Below, piece after piece: positions 43,239 through 52,919 of a DNA stretch of 64,000 nt (position 1 is the stretch's first letter; each line of letters begins with the position of its first letter). The notes below the pieces were generated by a model. It did not search any database. It saw only the letters and a list, made by a program, of their open reading frames with translations, and was not told the origin of the DNA. The stretch spans positions 9,446,163 to 9,510,162 of the forward strand of contig NW_020954615.1 in NCBI RefSeq assembly GCF_900497805.2, read 5' to 3'. A program made the position numbers and the translations under genes. The stretch is from Vombatus ursinus (taxonomy: Eukaryota > Chordata > Mammalia > Diprotodontia > Vombatidae).

Positions 43239-43372
43239 TTTTGGTGCAAGGCTCCTTCTCAAACCAGTACAGGTTTGGCAACTCCAGCATAAGCTTTACC
43301 ATTCTCAGCTCAATCTGAAACTTTTTATACTCTCAGTTTTAGAGCTTATGAGTGTCTTAGAGTAATGGTGTT

Positions 43373-43582
43373 AAGCTCAAATGTAAACAAGGCCATGAAA
43401 CTGTACCTAAGGATTCCTACAGTCTGCATATTGACTTAGTTTTAAAATGTGATGTTATCTATGTTCTGTTATATTTGATTTGTTTTATTAAATATTTCCC
43501 AGTTACATTTTAATCTGGTTCAGGCAGCACATGGAGTTATTGTGGGCCACATGCAACCCTCATTGCTGCTTTAGATCAAAGA
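43373..43582. mobile_element. hAT-like MITE (degraded)
   Basis: The start 'atggtgttaagctcaaatgt' resembles the CAGGGGTGTCAAACTCAAAT start of a mammalian hAT MITE. The interior has 'tgcatattgacttag', 'aaatatttcccagttacatt' and 'ttaatctggttcaggcagca'. The right part 'tgtgggccacatgcaaccct' is a decayed 'gcgggccgcatgcggccc'. The right terminus is unclear. Confidence 0.55.
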
Positions 43583-43885
43583 ATGTGACAGTTGGAAGAG
43601 AGATCAGAGCTGGAAGAGAAATTAGAAAAAAAGAATATTAGAGTAATAGAGGAACTTAAAATGTAGAATGTCAGAGCAGGAAAGGAAACGGCCCAACAGA
43701 ATGGAAATAAGAACATGGAATGTTAGCTCAAGAAGGGTCATACACTCCCCTCACTGGAGAAATCAAAACTGATGATCAAAGAGATGGTAGGCTATGCAAA
43801 TTCTAAAATCTTCTTGATATAAGAGCTGGGAATAGAACCTAGGAATCCCACAAGCTTTTCCAGCCTCATTATTTTACTGCCATTA
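43583..43885. other. Unassigned DNA, possibly SINE-derived
   Basis: Purine-rich with repeated 'agaatgt' words. 'gatcagagctggaagagaaa' resembles a CORE-SINE tail in antisense. Not assignable. Confidence 0.35.
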
Positions 43886-43889
43886 ATTA

Positions 43890-43998
43890 TAGAGACAAAA
43901 GAGACAGGGCAAGTGCTGGAGAGAACTGGAGAGAGCTAGAGAAAGACAGAGGCAGAGGCAGAGAGTAGGGGAGACAGAGACACAGGGAAGCAAACAGA
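43890..43998. repeat. Purine-rich degenerate (GAGACA)n
   Basis: Recurring GAGACA, GAGAGA and GGCAGA words with few pyrimidines. Confidence 0.7.
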
Positions 43999-44264
43999 GA
44001 TGCCTATAACCAAAGACCTTGCCTGAGCTACAGAATGTCATAGCAGCACTAGAGCTGGAGAAGTTGTTCTGTCCCCTGAACTCCAATTTTCTTTGGTGCT
44101 GAGATCATGTAATATTTCAGCAGAAATGGGTGCTGAGAACAAAGCCCTAAGGGAAAGCCATATAGGATAGATGTTTAAGAGAAGACAGAGATAGAAATAT
44201 AGGAATTGGGTGGAGAGAGAAAGGAAAGAAGAGAGGAGGAAGGTGTGTATATTCAAATAGGTCC

Positions 44265-44453
44265 GTATTCTCCAGGGCCATCTCCAGCCATCCTGATGTG
44301 TTTCTGGCCACTGGACTCCATGGCTTCAGAGAAGAAAGTGAGACTTGTGACTTTGCATACCCCACCCTCACATCCAATTCACTTGCATGTCATGGCATCA
44401 CCTCCCTGATGTCCTGGTCTTCTTTGAGAATGAAGGATAAACAACAACAACCC
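44265..44453 (-). repeat. Unclassified interspersed repeat, copy C (5' part only)
   Basis: The reverse complement starts 'gttgttgtttatccttcatt' and continues 'ctcaaagaagaccaggacat', 'gcaagtgaattggatgtgag' and 'caggatggctggagatggcc'. This parallels the first 190 bp of copies A and B. It is truncated at the far end. Confidence 0.65.
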
Positions 44454-44679
44454 TGTGTATATGTAATCCATGTGCACATAATGTTCCTGTATAGTTATGT
44501 TGATGCATGAACTTTACAAGACTGTCAAGGTTTGGTCTGTTTTGACATCCAGTTATAACCCAAAGTGGGCCAAACTACCAAGTAAGTCATGGAATCTAAA
44601 TTCAAACTCTGTCTCAATGACTATGTCATCATAAGCTCCCCAAAGCCTTCAGTTTAGTTTATTCACTAATAAATAAGTT
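44454..44679. other. Unassigned DNA
   Basis: A short AT-rich segment between repeat C and the SINE. Nothing recognised. Confidence 0.45.
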
Positions 44680-44693
44680 AAAAAGCCAGTAGT

Positions 44694-44851
44694 GGGGCAG
44701 CTAGGTGGCACAGTGGATAGAGCACCAACCCTGAAGTCAGAAGTACCTTAGTTCAAATCTGGCCTCAGACCAAAAACTTGACACTTACTAGCTGTGTGAC
44801 CTTGGGCAAGTCACTTAACCCCAACTGCCTAAAATAAATAAATAAATAAAT
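44694..44851 (+). mobile_element. tRNA-derived SINE (WSINE/WALLSI-like), young, with target-site duplication
   Basis: 158 bp beginning GGGGCAGCTAGGTGGCACAG with box A and B-like parts ('tagttcaaatctggcc'). It ends 'caagtcacttaaccccaact' and an (AAAT)n tail. Perfect 14 bp duplications AAAAAGCCAGTAGT lie at 44680-44693 and 44852-44865. Its clean ends and good match to the consensus I recall make it one of the youngest insertions here. It is not a functional tRNA. Confidence 0.92.
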
Positions 44852-44865
44852 AAAAAGCCAGTAGT

Positions 44866-45237
44866 ACTAGCCATACTAATGATAGCCACAGCAAAAAAAA
44901 TCCATTTTTACATAAATGTCATGGTCCTGAATGCTTATAATTTCTAAGCTTTGTGAAATAGATTTCAAAATATTTTAACTTGTAAACTTGTAAAAAAATT
45001 TAAAATGACTGGGAAGTCAATGAGGTATGTGACATCCTCCCCATCCTGGAAGCTAATGAAGATGAAATGAACACTCATTTAGTAAGCCTACCAAAGATGT
45101 ACATAAATCTTAATACAGTTATTCAATTACTGAAGACAGCATGACTTTTTTCCCCATCTCACAATAAAATACAAAGCATAAAACAAACACAAATGATAGA
45201 TGTATTATGACTTATAATGGTATTGAATTACCTTGTC
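44866..45237. other. Unassigned DNA
   Basis: AT-rich, no recognised feature. Confidence 0.45.
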
Positions 45238-45622
45238 ATGAGGAAAAAGATAGCAACAAGAAGGAATAAGTAGAAGAAAATAGAGAGAAAAAGATAGAGG
45301 AAAAAGGAAGGAAGAAGAGGAAAAGGAGGAGGAGGAAGATGAGTTGGATGAAGAAAAGGAGGAGCATAAGAGGGAGAGGAAGAAAGAGGAGAAGAAAGGA
45401 AAAGGAAAAGAAGGAGAAGGATGAGGAGGATGAGGATGAGGAGGCAGAGGAGGAAGAGAAAGAGAGAAAAAAGAAAGAAAAAGAGAGGAAGGAAGGAAGA
45501 AGAAGGAAAAAAGTAGAGGAAAGGAAAGGAAAGGAAAGGAAAGGAAAGGAAAGGAAAGGAAAGNNNNNNNNNNGAAAGGAAAGGAAAGGAAAGGAAAGGA
45601 AAGGAAAGGAAAGGAAAGGAGA
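45238..45622. repeat. Long polypurine tract ending in (GGAAA)n
   Basis: About 385 bp with almost no pyrimidines on the plus strand. It grades from GAA/GGA mixtures into a regular (GGAAA)n array from 45518. Overlapping open frames in several phases on both strands (up to 141 codons) are products of the repeat. It contains a run of Ns. Confidence 0.95.
45564..45573. other. Assembly gap (10 N)
   Basis: Ten unknown bases inside the (GGAAA)n array. Identical repeat lies on both sides, so the true length is unknown and the 10 Ns are probably a placeholder. Confidence 0.99.
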
Positions 45623-45714
45623 ATGCATATTCTGAAATCATTTTTTCATTCACTTAAATGATGAATAATGAAAATTTTAAAATGAATTCTCAGATTTTGT
45701 TGGTAGTGGGGAAG

Positions 45715-46440
45715 TTGAAAATTATCACCATTTTACAGATGAAAATACAGAAGTCCAGAAAGATTAAGAAAATATGATTAGTCTTTGACCCAGCAGTACT
45801 ACTTCTAGGTCTGTATTCCAAAGATATCATAAAAATGGGCAAAGGACCCACATGCACAAAAACATTTATAGCAGCTCTTTTTGTGGTGGCCGAAGATTGG
45901 AAAATGAGGGGAAATGATGGGCAATTGCACTTCAGAAAAACCTGGAAAGACTTATATGAACTGATGCCGAGTAAAATGAGCAGAACCAGGAAAACATTGT
46001 ATGCTGTAGTAGCAACGTTGTGCAATGACCAAACTTGATAGACTAAACTCTTTTCAGCAATACAATGATCTAAGACAACTCCAAAAGACTCATGATGGAA
46101 AATACTGTTCAAATCCAGAGAAAGAACTATGGAGTCTGAATGCAGATTGAAGCATAGTATTTGCTCTTATTTTCTTTTGTTTCTTTTTTTTCTTGTGGTT
46201 TTCCTCTTTCGTTCTAATTCGTCTTTGCAACATGAGTAACGTGGAAATATGTTTAATATGATTGTACACAAATGAAAATAGATTCCATAACATAGAATCA
46301 AACTAAAATAAAAAAGTAAAAGAAAAGAAAATATGAGTAGTCCACGGCAGAGGGATCAGCTAGCAATAGAGTCAAAACCTGAGCTGTGTTCCTTTGTCTC
46401 CAAGTTGTGCAATATTTTCCCTCTACTACCAAGGTAGAGA
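45715..46440 (-). mobile_element. MIR-type SINE interrupted by an L1
   Basis: The left part (45715-45781) has 'atcaccattttacagatgaa' and 'agtccagaaagattaagaaa'. The right part (46325-46440) continues with 'tccacggcagagggatcagc' and 'gagtcaaaacctgagctgtg'. The minus-strand MIR is split by the L1 at 45782-46324. Confidence 0.7.
45782..46324 (+). mobile_element. L1 LINE 3' end, 5'-truncated, with target-site duplication
   Basis: The end of marsupial L1 ORF2 ('tttgacccagcagtactact', 'tttatagcagctctttttgt', 'gaactgatgccgagtaaaat') plus the 3' UTR ('cagagaaagaactatggagt', 'ggaaatatgtttaatatgat') and an A-rich tail. The flanks AAGAAAATATGATTAG (45766-45781) and AAGAAAATATGAGTAG (46325-46340) agree at 15 of 16 bases. 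By comparison with the copy at 50216, roughly 100 bases are missing inside near 45930. No working protein. Confidence 0.88.
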
Positions 46441-46469
46441 TAATATCACATGGTAAATACTGATTAAAC

Positions 46470-46662
46470 ATTTAAATAAGGAAACTCTACATTTCAATTC
46501 TACCTCATTCACTTGATGACCCTGGACAAGCCATTACATCTCTCTGTACCTCAGTTTCCTCATCTTCAAAATGGGTATTATAATATCCGAGTACTTATCT
46601 ACTTTTTTATGAAAATCAAATGAAATAACAGAGGGAAAATGTTTTTCTACATTGAAATCAAT
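46470..46662 (+). mobile_element. MIR/MAR1-type SINE
   Basis: 'cacttgatgaccctggacaa', 'ctctctgtacctcagtttcc', 'tcatcttcaaaatgggtatt' and 'gaaaatcaaatgaaataaca' are the middle and core on the plus strand. Confidence 0.8.
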
Positions 46663-46679
46663 AGAACTCAATCAACTGC

Positions 46680-46800
46680 ATTAATAAATGTAATGCTATA
46701 TTTCAGGCACTTTACAAAACTCCTGGAATACAGAGCTAAAAATAGAACACTCTATGCCCTCATGGAAGTAAAACTATGTAAATGCTAATGGTGGTACTAG
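46680..46800 (-). mobile_element. L2 LINE 3' fragment
   Basis: 'tatttcaggcactttacaaa', 'actcctggaatacagagcta' and 'actctatgccctcatggaag' match the reverse complement of the L2 3' UTR, diverged. Confidence 0.55.
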
Positions 46801-46895
46801 TGAAGGAGGAGAATGAGGAGGAGGAAGGTGATTAAAGAGATAATGATGAGAAGGGTGTTGATTATGATGACAGTGGCAGTGGTGGTGAAGATGTT
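46801..46895. repeat. Purine-rich (GGA)/(GAT) repeat
   Basis: GGAGGA, then ATGATGA and GTGGTG units. Degenerate. Confidence 0.7.
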
Positions 46896-47258
46896 AGAGG
46901 TGCTTCATTTTTCCTTTCTCTCAGGGAGGTAACAGTGATGCTTCTGGTAATGACAGTAAAAACCACACATGATGGAATGGATTAATGAATTATTTTTTTT
47001 CCTAAATGAAATAATGACCTTGAGAATATTTAGTATTTAAGGGATTTGTTCGTAAACAAAATTTTTCCCTAGAAAGTGGAGAACAGAAAAGGAGTTTAGA
47101 ACATTTTTAGAAATGGTAGAAAAAAATTCAATTTCCATTTTGTTTCATGAAAAGTACAATTTCACAATAAACTAATTTAATAAACTGATCGATTAAGTAT
47201 TTAGGTTTTTGCTTAATTACCTTAGCACTCTAAAGAGTTCATATTCCATATCTTTTAG
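46896..47258. other. Unassigned DNA
   Basis: Nothing recognised. Confidence 0.45.
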
Positions 47259-47259
47259 G

Positions 47260-47261
<2 letters not shown>

Positions 47262-47291
<30 letters not shown>
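47262..47291. repeat. (TG)n microsatellite
   Basis: About 15 uninterrupted units. Confidence 0.97.
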
Positions 47292-47292
<1 letters not shown>

Positions 47293-47369
47293 GTAAAAAT
47301 AACATTTAAAATTCAAGGAAACTTTTACATGCTCAGGAAAACTTCATTGCCTTATTAGTAGCTGCCTTT

Positions 47370-47480
47370 TTATGGTTCTTAAAAACTGGCAAAATTGTGA
47401 GCATCACCTCATTTGATCTTCCAAAGAAACCTGTAAGGTAGGTAGTGCAGAGCTTACTGCCATTGCCATTTTTTCTAGAT
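47370..47480 (-). mobile_element. MIR-type SINE fragment
   Basis: 'gagcatcacctcatttgatc' and 'aaacctgtaaggtaggtagt' are the reverse-complemented MIR core and tail. Confidence 0.6.
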
Positions 47481-47534
47481 TAGGAATGTCCTGCTGGGTG
47501 TGGAAGGGATGGAGACATAATGTCAGTTTCTAAG

Positions 47535-47795
47535 GGAAGCAAGTGGATGTATTTGACTGGAAGAAAGTGTATAAGAAGGAAAACAATGTGAGATAAATTG
47601 AGAGATTGGTGTCAGATTGTGAGGGGTTTTAATTAACAAACTAATGCTTTCATTTTATCTTAAAATCCATAGAGAATTAATGAAGATTCTTGAACAAAGC
47701 AGTAAGTTGATTAATTGGTCTTGGGATTTAGGATGATTATTTTGGACAGAAATAAAGGAGGGATCAAAGAAGGAAAAGATGAAATCATGTAATCA
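47535..47795 (-). mobile_element. L2 LINE ORF2 fragment
   Basis: 'tcagattgtgaggggtttta', 'aaatccatagagaattaatg' and 'gattattttggacagaaata' follow L2 antisense order ('aggccttgtaggcc..', 'gggagccattggag', 'gatcactttggcag'). Confidence 0.55.
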
Positions 47796-47897
47796 TAGTA
47801 TGTAACCTCCTTGCATAGATGATAATAGTTGAGATTTCAATAGCAAAGATTGGCTTATACTGTTTCTGTCATGTGATACCCACAGAACATATATTTT

Positions 47898-47952
47898 ATC
47901 TCCTCTTTTTCCTCTTCTTCTTCTCTTCCTCCTCTCCTTATCCTTTTCCATA
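47898..47952. repeat. Pyrimidine-rich tract
   Basis: CT-rich stretch (TCTTCTTCTCTTCCTCC). It lies just before a plus-strand MIR. Confidence 0.8.
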
Positions 47953-47957
47953 GGAAT

Positions 47958-48205
47958 ATAGGTGGTGCAATGGATATTCCCCTAAGTCTAGAGTCAGTAA
48001 GACAAGCTCAAAATCAGCTTCAGAAGCTTAGTAGCTGTGTAACTTGGAAAAGTGAATATCTGTCTCATCTTATTTTGAATTGTAAAGTGAGGATAATAAT
48101 AATACCAGTATCCCGGGGTTGTTGTTGGAACAAATAACAAGATCCATACTGCTTAGCATGGTGGATGGCATAAAGTAGGTCATTAATAAATGCTTGTTAA
48201 GTTCC
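47958..48205 (+). mobile_element. MAR1/MIR-type SINE, full length
   Basis: Head 'aggtggtgcaatggatattc', middle 'cttagtagctgtgtaacttg', core 'ataataataccagtatcccg' and tail 'gcttagcatggtggatggca' with AATAAATGCTTGTT. Pyrimidine-rich tracts flank both ends. Confidence 0.85.
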
Positions 48206-48290
48206 CCTTCCCCTCTCTATTCCCCTTCCCTTGTCCTTCTTCTTTCTACTCCTCTCTCTCTCTATCTTCCCCTTTTTCTATTTTTCTACT
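48206..48290. repeat. Pyrimidine-rich tract
   Basis: CCCTTCCC and CTCTCTCTC units directly after the SINE tail. Confidence 0.8.
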
Positions 48291-48359
48291 TTATGGCCTG
48301 CAAAAGTATGTTGTGTGTATGTGTGTGTTTTTGGAGGGTGGGGTGGAGAATGTTCTCTG

Positions 48360-48462
48360 TTGATGAAGAAACTCAAGCTAAAAAAGGTTGAATGAATTGC
48401 CCACTTTCTCAGTCAGTACTCATTCCTGGGTCTTCCAGTTACTTTACTTTCTTTTTATGATA
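48360..48462 (-). mobile_element. MIR-type SINE fragment
   Basis: 'gttgatgaagaaactcaagc', 'gttgaatgaattgcccactt' and 'tcctgggtcttccagttact' are a minus-strand MIR core and head, diverged. Confidence 0.5.
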
Positions 48463-48559
48463 CTACCTCTCAAGATTGAAAGGACATTAAATGCACTAGA
48501 TCAATATGAAATTGCTAAGGTATGCTTAGTCCATAAAACTTCCTTTTCTTTTAAAAAAT

Positions 48560-49860
48560 TTAAATATTTTATGTGAGAATAAGAAGCAAAAGAAGGGACT
48601 AAAATATTCACTTCAGTTACAAATTTTTTTTCAAAATGAACAGTGTCATTGATGATGAATATTTTCTCTTAATTGATTGAGAATAAAAGCAAATCAGTCA
48701 TTGGCTCTAAAGTGGTGAGGGGAGTTTCAGAATGTAGTGTGTGAAATTATCAATGGAATTGAGGCACATCGCAAATAAATGGATTATCAGTTTATCTTGT
48801 CATTTAAAAGAATCACGGTCTTATTTAAGGCTTTCATTCTTGTTTCTTCTAAGTCAATTATGAATTTTTTAAGGGGAAGGGTGAGGTGGGAGTGGTGCAT
48901 GTGCAAGGGAATTGGTATTTATTGCCCTGACAGCAAAGGACAAATGCCTTGACAGAACAGAGTACTTCCTAGGACTAATTAAATCAAATCTTGGTAGAAC
49001 TCCCAAATGTACTTTTCTATTTGTAGTATTTCTATCAAGTGCTTCTGAGCACAAAAATTCAATATTTCAAATTTATGGCATTCACCTATGGTCTGAGGTG
49101 AAGGGCAGCTGGCTGAGTGTCATTGGCTTCGTGGATATTTCATTGGGACCCTCAACAACCTCTCTTTCAAAGCATATAGGATAGCCATGGGTGAAGGACT
49201 GTGCTTTCTCAGAGAGATTGTGTATGTTAGGGTGAGGGCAGAATGGTAAGGATCACTTGACTGAAAGAGAAATCAATTGCTGAACCTTCTGTATATTTCA
49301 ACTTCAGCCTATGAAGGACTGCTGGCAATCTTAATGAATCATTGCGTGATCCCATTAATCTTTCCTTGTCCTTTTATGATTAGCATAAGAACCTTGAGGG
49401 AATTATCTCTTCAGTAACTTTCAGAGGCTTCATCCTTAAACTGTAGGATGTTCAACAATCTTTTACATATCGGTTTGAGTAGATACTCCCATTGAAACAA
49501 AATTCATTTTCACCTTCTGATCAAATTTAAATGCTCTCCATCATACTTCTCCATTTGGGTGCTCTATCCCAAGACATTAGATTATAGTAGGGTCAGCTTT
49601 TTAACACATTGCATCCTTCTAAAGCTAGAACTCCCTGAGTTTAGTATTTAATTAGAAAGAATAATTAGTTACTGTAGGCATTTAAGGAGGAGAATAGATC
49701 TGTTGAATGTAGCAATCAGAGACTAAGTATGCAAACAGGCATTTTCTTTACTGAGATGTAGCTAATAACTTTCTCATACAGCAGTATAATAATATATAAT
49801 GAAAACAGGTGAAGGTGGTTCACATGAAGCTAGAGGGACTGTTAAGACTAAGAATCCTTC
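48560..49860. other. Unassigned repeat-poor DNA
   Basis: About 1.3 kb in which I recognise no repeat, the largest such block in the right half. 48620-48860 has AT-rich homeodomain-type words ('cttaattgattgagaataaa', 'gcaaataaatggattatcag'). Two frames on opposite strands at 48869-49184 lack recognised domains. It could hold conserved non-coding DNA. Confidence 0.4.
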
Positions 49861-49861
49861 A

Positions 49862-49922
49862 AGCAGCAGGTAGGGTGGCCTGATATACTCTTCAGGGTGG
49901 TCCCTTCCAATCTAAAAAAAAA
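49862..49922 (+). mobile_element. CORE-SINE tail fragment
   Basis: 'cagggtggtcccttccaatc' followed by an A run resembles the 'aggtcccttccaactct' end of CORE-SINEs or CR1/L3. Confidence 0.4.
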
Positions 49923-49971
49923 ATTACCCAAAGATCTACATTTGAACCTTTGGTCTTGTGTTCATCCCAAT

Positions 49972-49973
49972 GT

Positions 49974-50022
<49 letters not shown>

Positions 50023-50036
50023 TGGGTCTGGGTCTG
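49972..50036. repeat. (TG)n microsatellite with (TCTGGG) units
   Basis: About 25 TG units followed by TCTGGGTCTGGGTCTG. Confidence 0.95.
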
Positions 50037-50215
50037 TGCACCTGTACATGTACATCCACCCACAGGCATGGAGAGGAAAATTTTCATATCAGCTCGGGCC
50101 AGCTACACTTAATTTAACATTCAAAGAAATTCACTCCTATAAATTACCAAGACAGAAGCATTATATTTGCCCATTATATATGCCCATGTTTGAACTTCAA
50201 TAAATTAGTCCCTTC

Positions 50216-51255
50216 CCTACACACATGCTTTTTTTTTTTGGTAAATAATGTTACATGTAAAGATAGTTTTAAACATTTGTTGTTTTATAAGATTATGAAT
50301 TACAATGTTTTTCTCCCTCCCTTTCTCCTATTCCCCCTTCTCAAGAGAGCAAGCAATCCAATATAGGTTATACATGTGCACTCATCTAAACAGATTTCCA
50401 TATTAGTCACATTGTGAAAGAAAAGGGAAAAGCCACAAAAAATGAAAATAGTATGTTTCAATATGTATTCAGACTTCATAGTTCTTTCTCTGGATTGTGG
50501 ATACCATCTTTCATCATAAGTCTTTTGGAATTGTCTAGGATCGGTGTATTACTTAGAAGAGTTAAGTCAATCATAAGTGATCATCATACAATGTTGCTGT
50601 TATTCTGTACAATGTCCTCCTGGTTCCACTCATTTCACTCAGCATCAGTTCATGTAAGCCTTTCCAGGTTTTTTTAAAATCTGCCTGCTCATCATTTCTT
50701 ATGGCACAATAGTATTCCATTACATTCATCCAACACATCTTGTTCAGCCATCCCCCAATTGATGGTCACCCCCTCAATTTCCAGTTCTTTGCCACCACGG
50801 AAAGAGCCGCTATATATTTTTTTTTTATACATGTGGTTCCTTTTCCCCTTTTCTATGATCTCTTTGGGATACAGACCTAATAGTGGTATTGCTGTATTAA
50901 GGGTAGGCACAGTTTGGTTGCCCTTTGGGCATAGTTCCAAATTGCTCTCTAGAATGGTTGGGTCAGTCCACACCTCTCCCAATAATGTGTTAGTGTTCCA
51001 ATTTCCCCACATCTTCTCCAACATCTATCATTTTGTTCTTTTCTGTCATATTAGTCAATTTGATAGGTGTGAGGTGGTACCTCAGAGTTGTTTTAATTTT
51101 CATTTCTCTGATCAATAGTGATTTAGAGCATTTTTTTTTCATATGACTGTAGATAGCTTTAATTTCTTCACCTGAATACTGACTGTTCACATCCTTTGGC
51201 CATTTATCAACTGGAGAATGACTTTTATTCTTATAACTTTGTCTCAGTCACAAAT
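50216..51255 (-). mobile_element. L1 LINE 3' end, about 1 kb
   Basis: Minus-strand L1. From right to left it has the ORF2 C-terminus, a short 3' UTR ('ccagagaaagaactatgaag', 'ctaatatggaaatctgttta', then 'ttgcttgctctcttgagaag'), G-rich DNA and a poly-A tail at 50229-50239. It is 5'-truncated at about 51255. No clear duplication was found at its ends. Confidence 0.9.
50692..51190 (-). pseudogene. L1 ORF2p C-terminal fragment (broken)
   Basis: Two overlapping minus-strand frames (50990-51190 and 50692-51024) carry consecutive parts of the ORF2p C-terminus: EIKAIYSHMKKK, IREMKIKTTLRYHLTPIK, then a shift, then WGNWNTNTLLGEVWTDPT and INWGMAEQDVLDECNGILL. The endonuclease and reverse transcriptase domains are missing, so the fragment has no enzymatic capacity. 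Confidence 0.85.
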
Positions 51256-51264
51256 GATAGGAAT

Positions 51265-51475
51265 ATTATTGTACTGGCTAGAGCACTGAATTTGTAGTGA
51301 ATCTGGGTTACAATCTCACCTTACCCACTTCTTTGTTATATGCCTCTCAGTATATCACAACCTCTCTGTTTCTCTCTGTTTCTTCTGTTATTTCACGTAA
51401 AAGTGCAGATTTGAACAGGATAGCCTCTATGGTCTATTGCTGCTCTCAATCTATGATTATATGATGCACGATACA
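51265..51475 (+). mobile_element. CORE-SINE (MIR/Ther1-like)
   Basis: 'gtactggctagagcactgaa', 'ttatatgcctctcagtatat', 'aacctctctgtttctctctg' and 'ctatggtctattgctgctct' run in SINE order to an 'aatctatgattatatgat' tail. Diverged. Confidence 0.6.
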
Positions 51476-51719
51476 AATATTCACAATGAAGTATTAATGG
51501 ATAAGAAGGCCAAGAAGTAAAATTTAATTTTAAAAAAGGACCAAATGGTGGTGGAATTCCAATAAGCAATGGAAAAGAGAATTTTGTTTTGGAAGACTGT
51601 GCAATATCCTTCATATCTTACTCCATCTATGCAAAAGATAAGATTTTATGAAATAAGATAAATTCTGTGGGATCTAAATCACAATTGTGTTAGGATGACC
51701 AAATACAATACACAATAAG

Positions 51720-51875
51720 CCAATCCAATACACATTTATTAACTGACCCCAGAAGAGGCTAAAAAAGAATCTAATATTTGCCATACACTGTTTTAAATGA
51801 TGAAAATGCAAAAGTAAAAATGAAAAGAAAAAAATTCTTGCCCTTAAGAAGCATTTATTCTACTGATTAAATATA
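51720..51875 (-). mobile_element. L2 LINE 3' fragment
   Basis: 'atccaatacacatttattaa', 'catacactgttttaaatgat' and 'ttcttgcccttaagaagcat' are a diverged reverse complement of the L2 3' UTR. Confidence 0.5.
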
Positions 51876-52345
51876 TAAAGAATTTTTGGAAAATATAAAA
51901 AGCTATGAAAATGCCAGCTATTATTATTTCTTTTAATTTTCTGGATAATACTAAATAAAAGTGTAGAATCCATGGGGATTTAATTGAGTAAATAAAAGGA
52001 TAGGCCGCCTAAGACAAGAATGTGAACTAAAAATAATTCTTATAATCAGAACCTCTGGTTAATTTACCAATGAAATAAGATACAATTTTCTCAAATATAG
52101 AAGAGATCTCCTTTATAAGCTGGAGGAATTGGAGTTACCTGTTAATTACCACATTCTGCTGTTGTTTGCCAAAGTACAAAAATAGACATTCTATTAAGTC
52201 TCTGGCAGACACTCAAATAGCTCATTGCACACAGAGGATAAAAAGGTTTTTTGGGGAAGAGATATTGAAAATATACATTTATTTATTACTATCTGAAGGA
52301 ATTAAGGAAATTGTTATGAGCTAGAAAAGAGGACAAAAATAAAAG
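51876..52345. other. Unassigned AT-rich DNA
   Basis: Nothing recognised. Confidence 0.45.
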
Positions 52346-52349
52346 TTTC

Positions 52350-52630
52350 TATGTGTGTATGTGTGTGTGTGTGTAAGAGAAGAAATAGGAGATAGAGAAA
52401 CAGTGACAGAGACATAAAGAGACAGAGACAGAACACCAGAAACATTTGGGTCTTGACACAGATAAAAGCAAAGAGAAAGAAACCGAGGTAAATATAGAGA
52501 CAAAGGTATAGAGACCCAGAGTCAGAGACAGAAATAAAGATACAAAGATACAGGGGAAGAGATAGAGAGACAGCAAATGAGATAGGCAGATACTGAGAGA
52601 ACAATAGGCTGAAACAGATAGAATGATAGA
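52350..52630. repeat. (TG)n followed by purine-rich degenerate (GAGACA)n
   Basis: A short TG run to 52374, then about 255 bp of GAGACAGAGACA-like units. Long minus-strand frames here (up to 117 codons) are artefacts of this repeat. Confidence 0.85.
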
Positions 52631-52664
52631 ACAAAATATTTTTTTCTGACTCCATTAAATTTAA

Positions 52665-52768
52665 CAAAACTGATTAAGCACTTACTATGAATAAAGCATT
52701 CTGGTAAGCATCGAAGATGCAAAATGATTCTGGTCCTTCCTTTAAAAAGCTTCTACTAAGTAGTTTCT
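52665..52768 (-). mobile_element. L2 LINE 3' fragment
   Basis: 'gattaagcacttactatgaa', 'gcattctggtaagcatcgaa' and 'ttctggtccttcctttaaaa' with 'gcttctactaagtag' are the reverse-complemented L2 3' UTR. Confidence 0.55.
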
Positions 52769-52919
52769 GTGATATAGCAGAACAATTTCTGAACTTGAGG
52801 TCCAGTCATGCTAGTTTCATGGTACCTCTACACATTACTGGAGGTATGGCCATAAGCCAGTCTGTTAATTACTGTGAGTTTCATTTTCCATATAAATGGA
52901 ATGGGAAAAGCATGAAATA

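Noticed and set aside
44694-44760. tRNA gene
   Set aside because: The tRNA-like sequence is the head of a SINE followed by an A-rich tail and flanked by target duplications, and it lacks a proper cloverleaf end.
45228-45653. Overlapping 130-141 codon frames rich in Phe/Leu/Ser/Pro on the minus strand
   Set aside because: They are translations of a polypurine repeat in several phases and cross the run of Ns.
52314-52667. 117-codon Leu/Ser/Tyr-rich frame with several membrane-like stretches
   Set aside because: It translates the antisense of a degenerate (GAGACA)n and TG repeat. The hydrophobicity is a composition effect.
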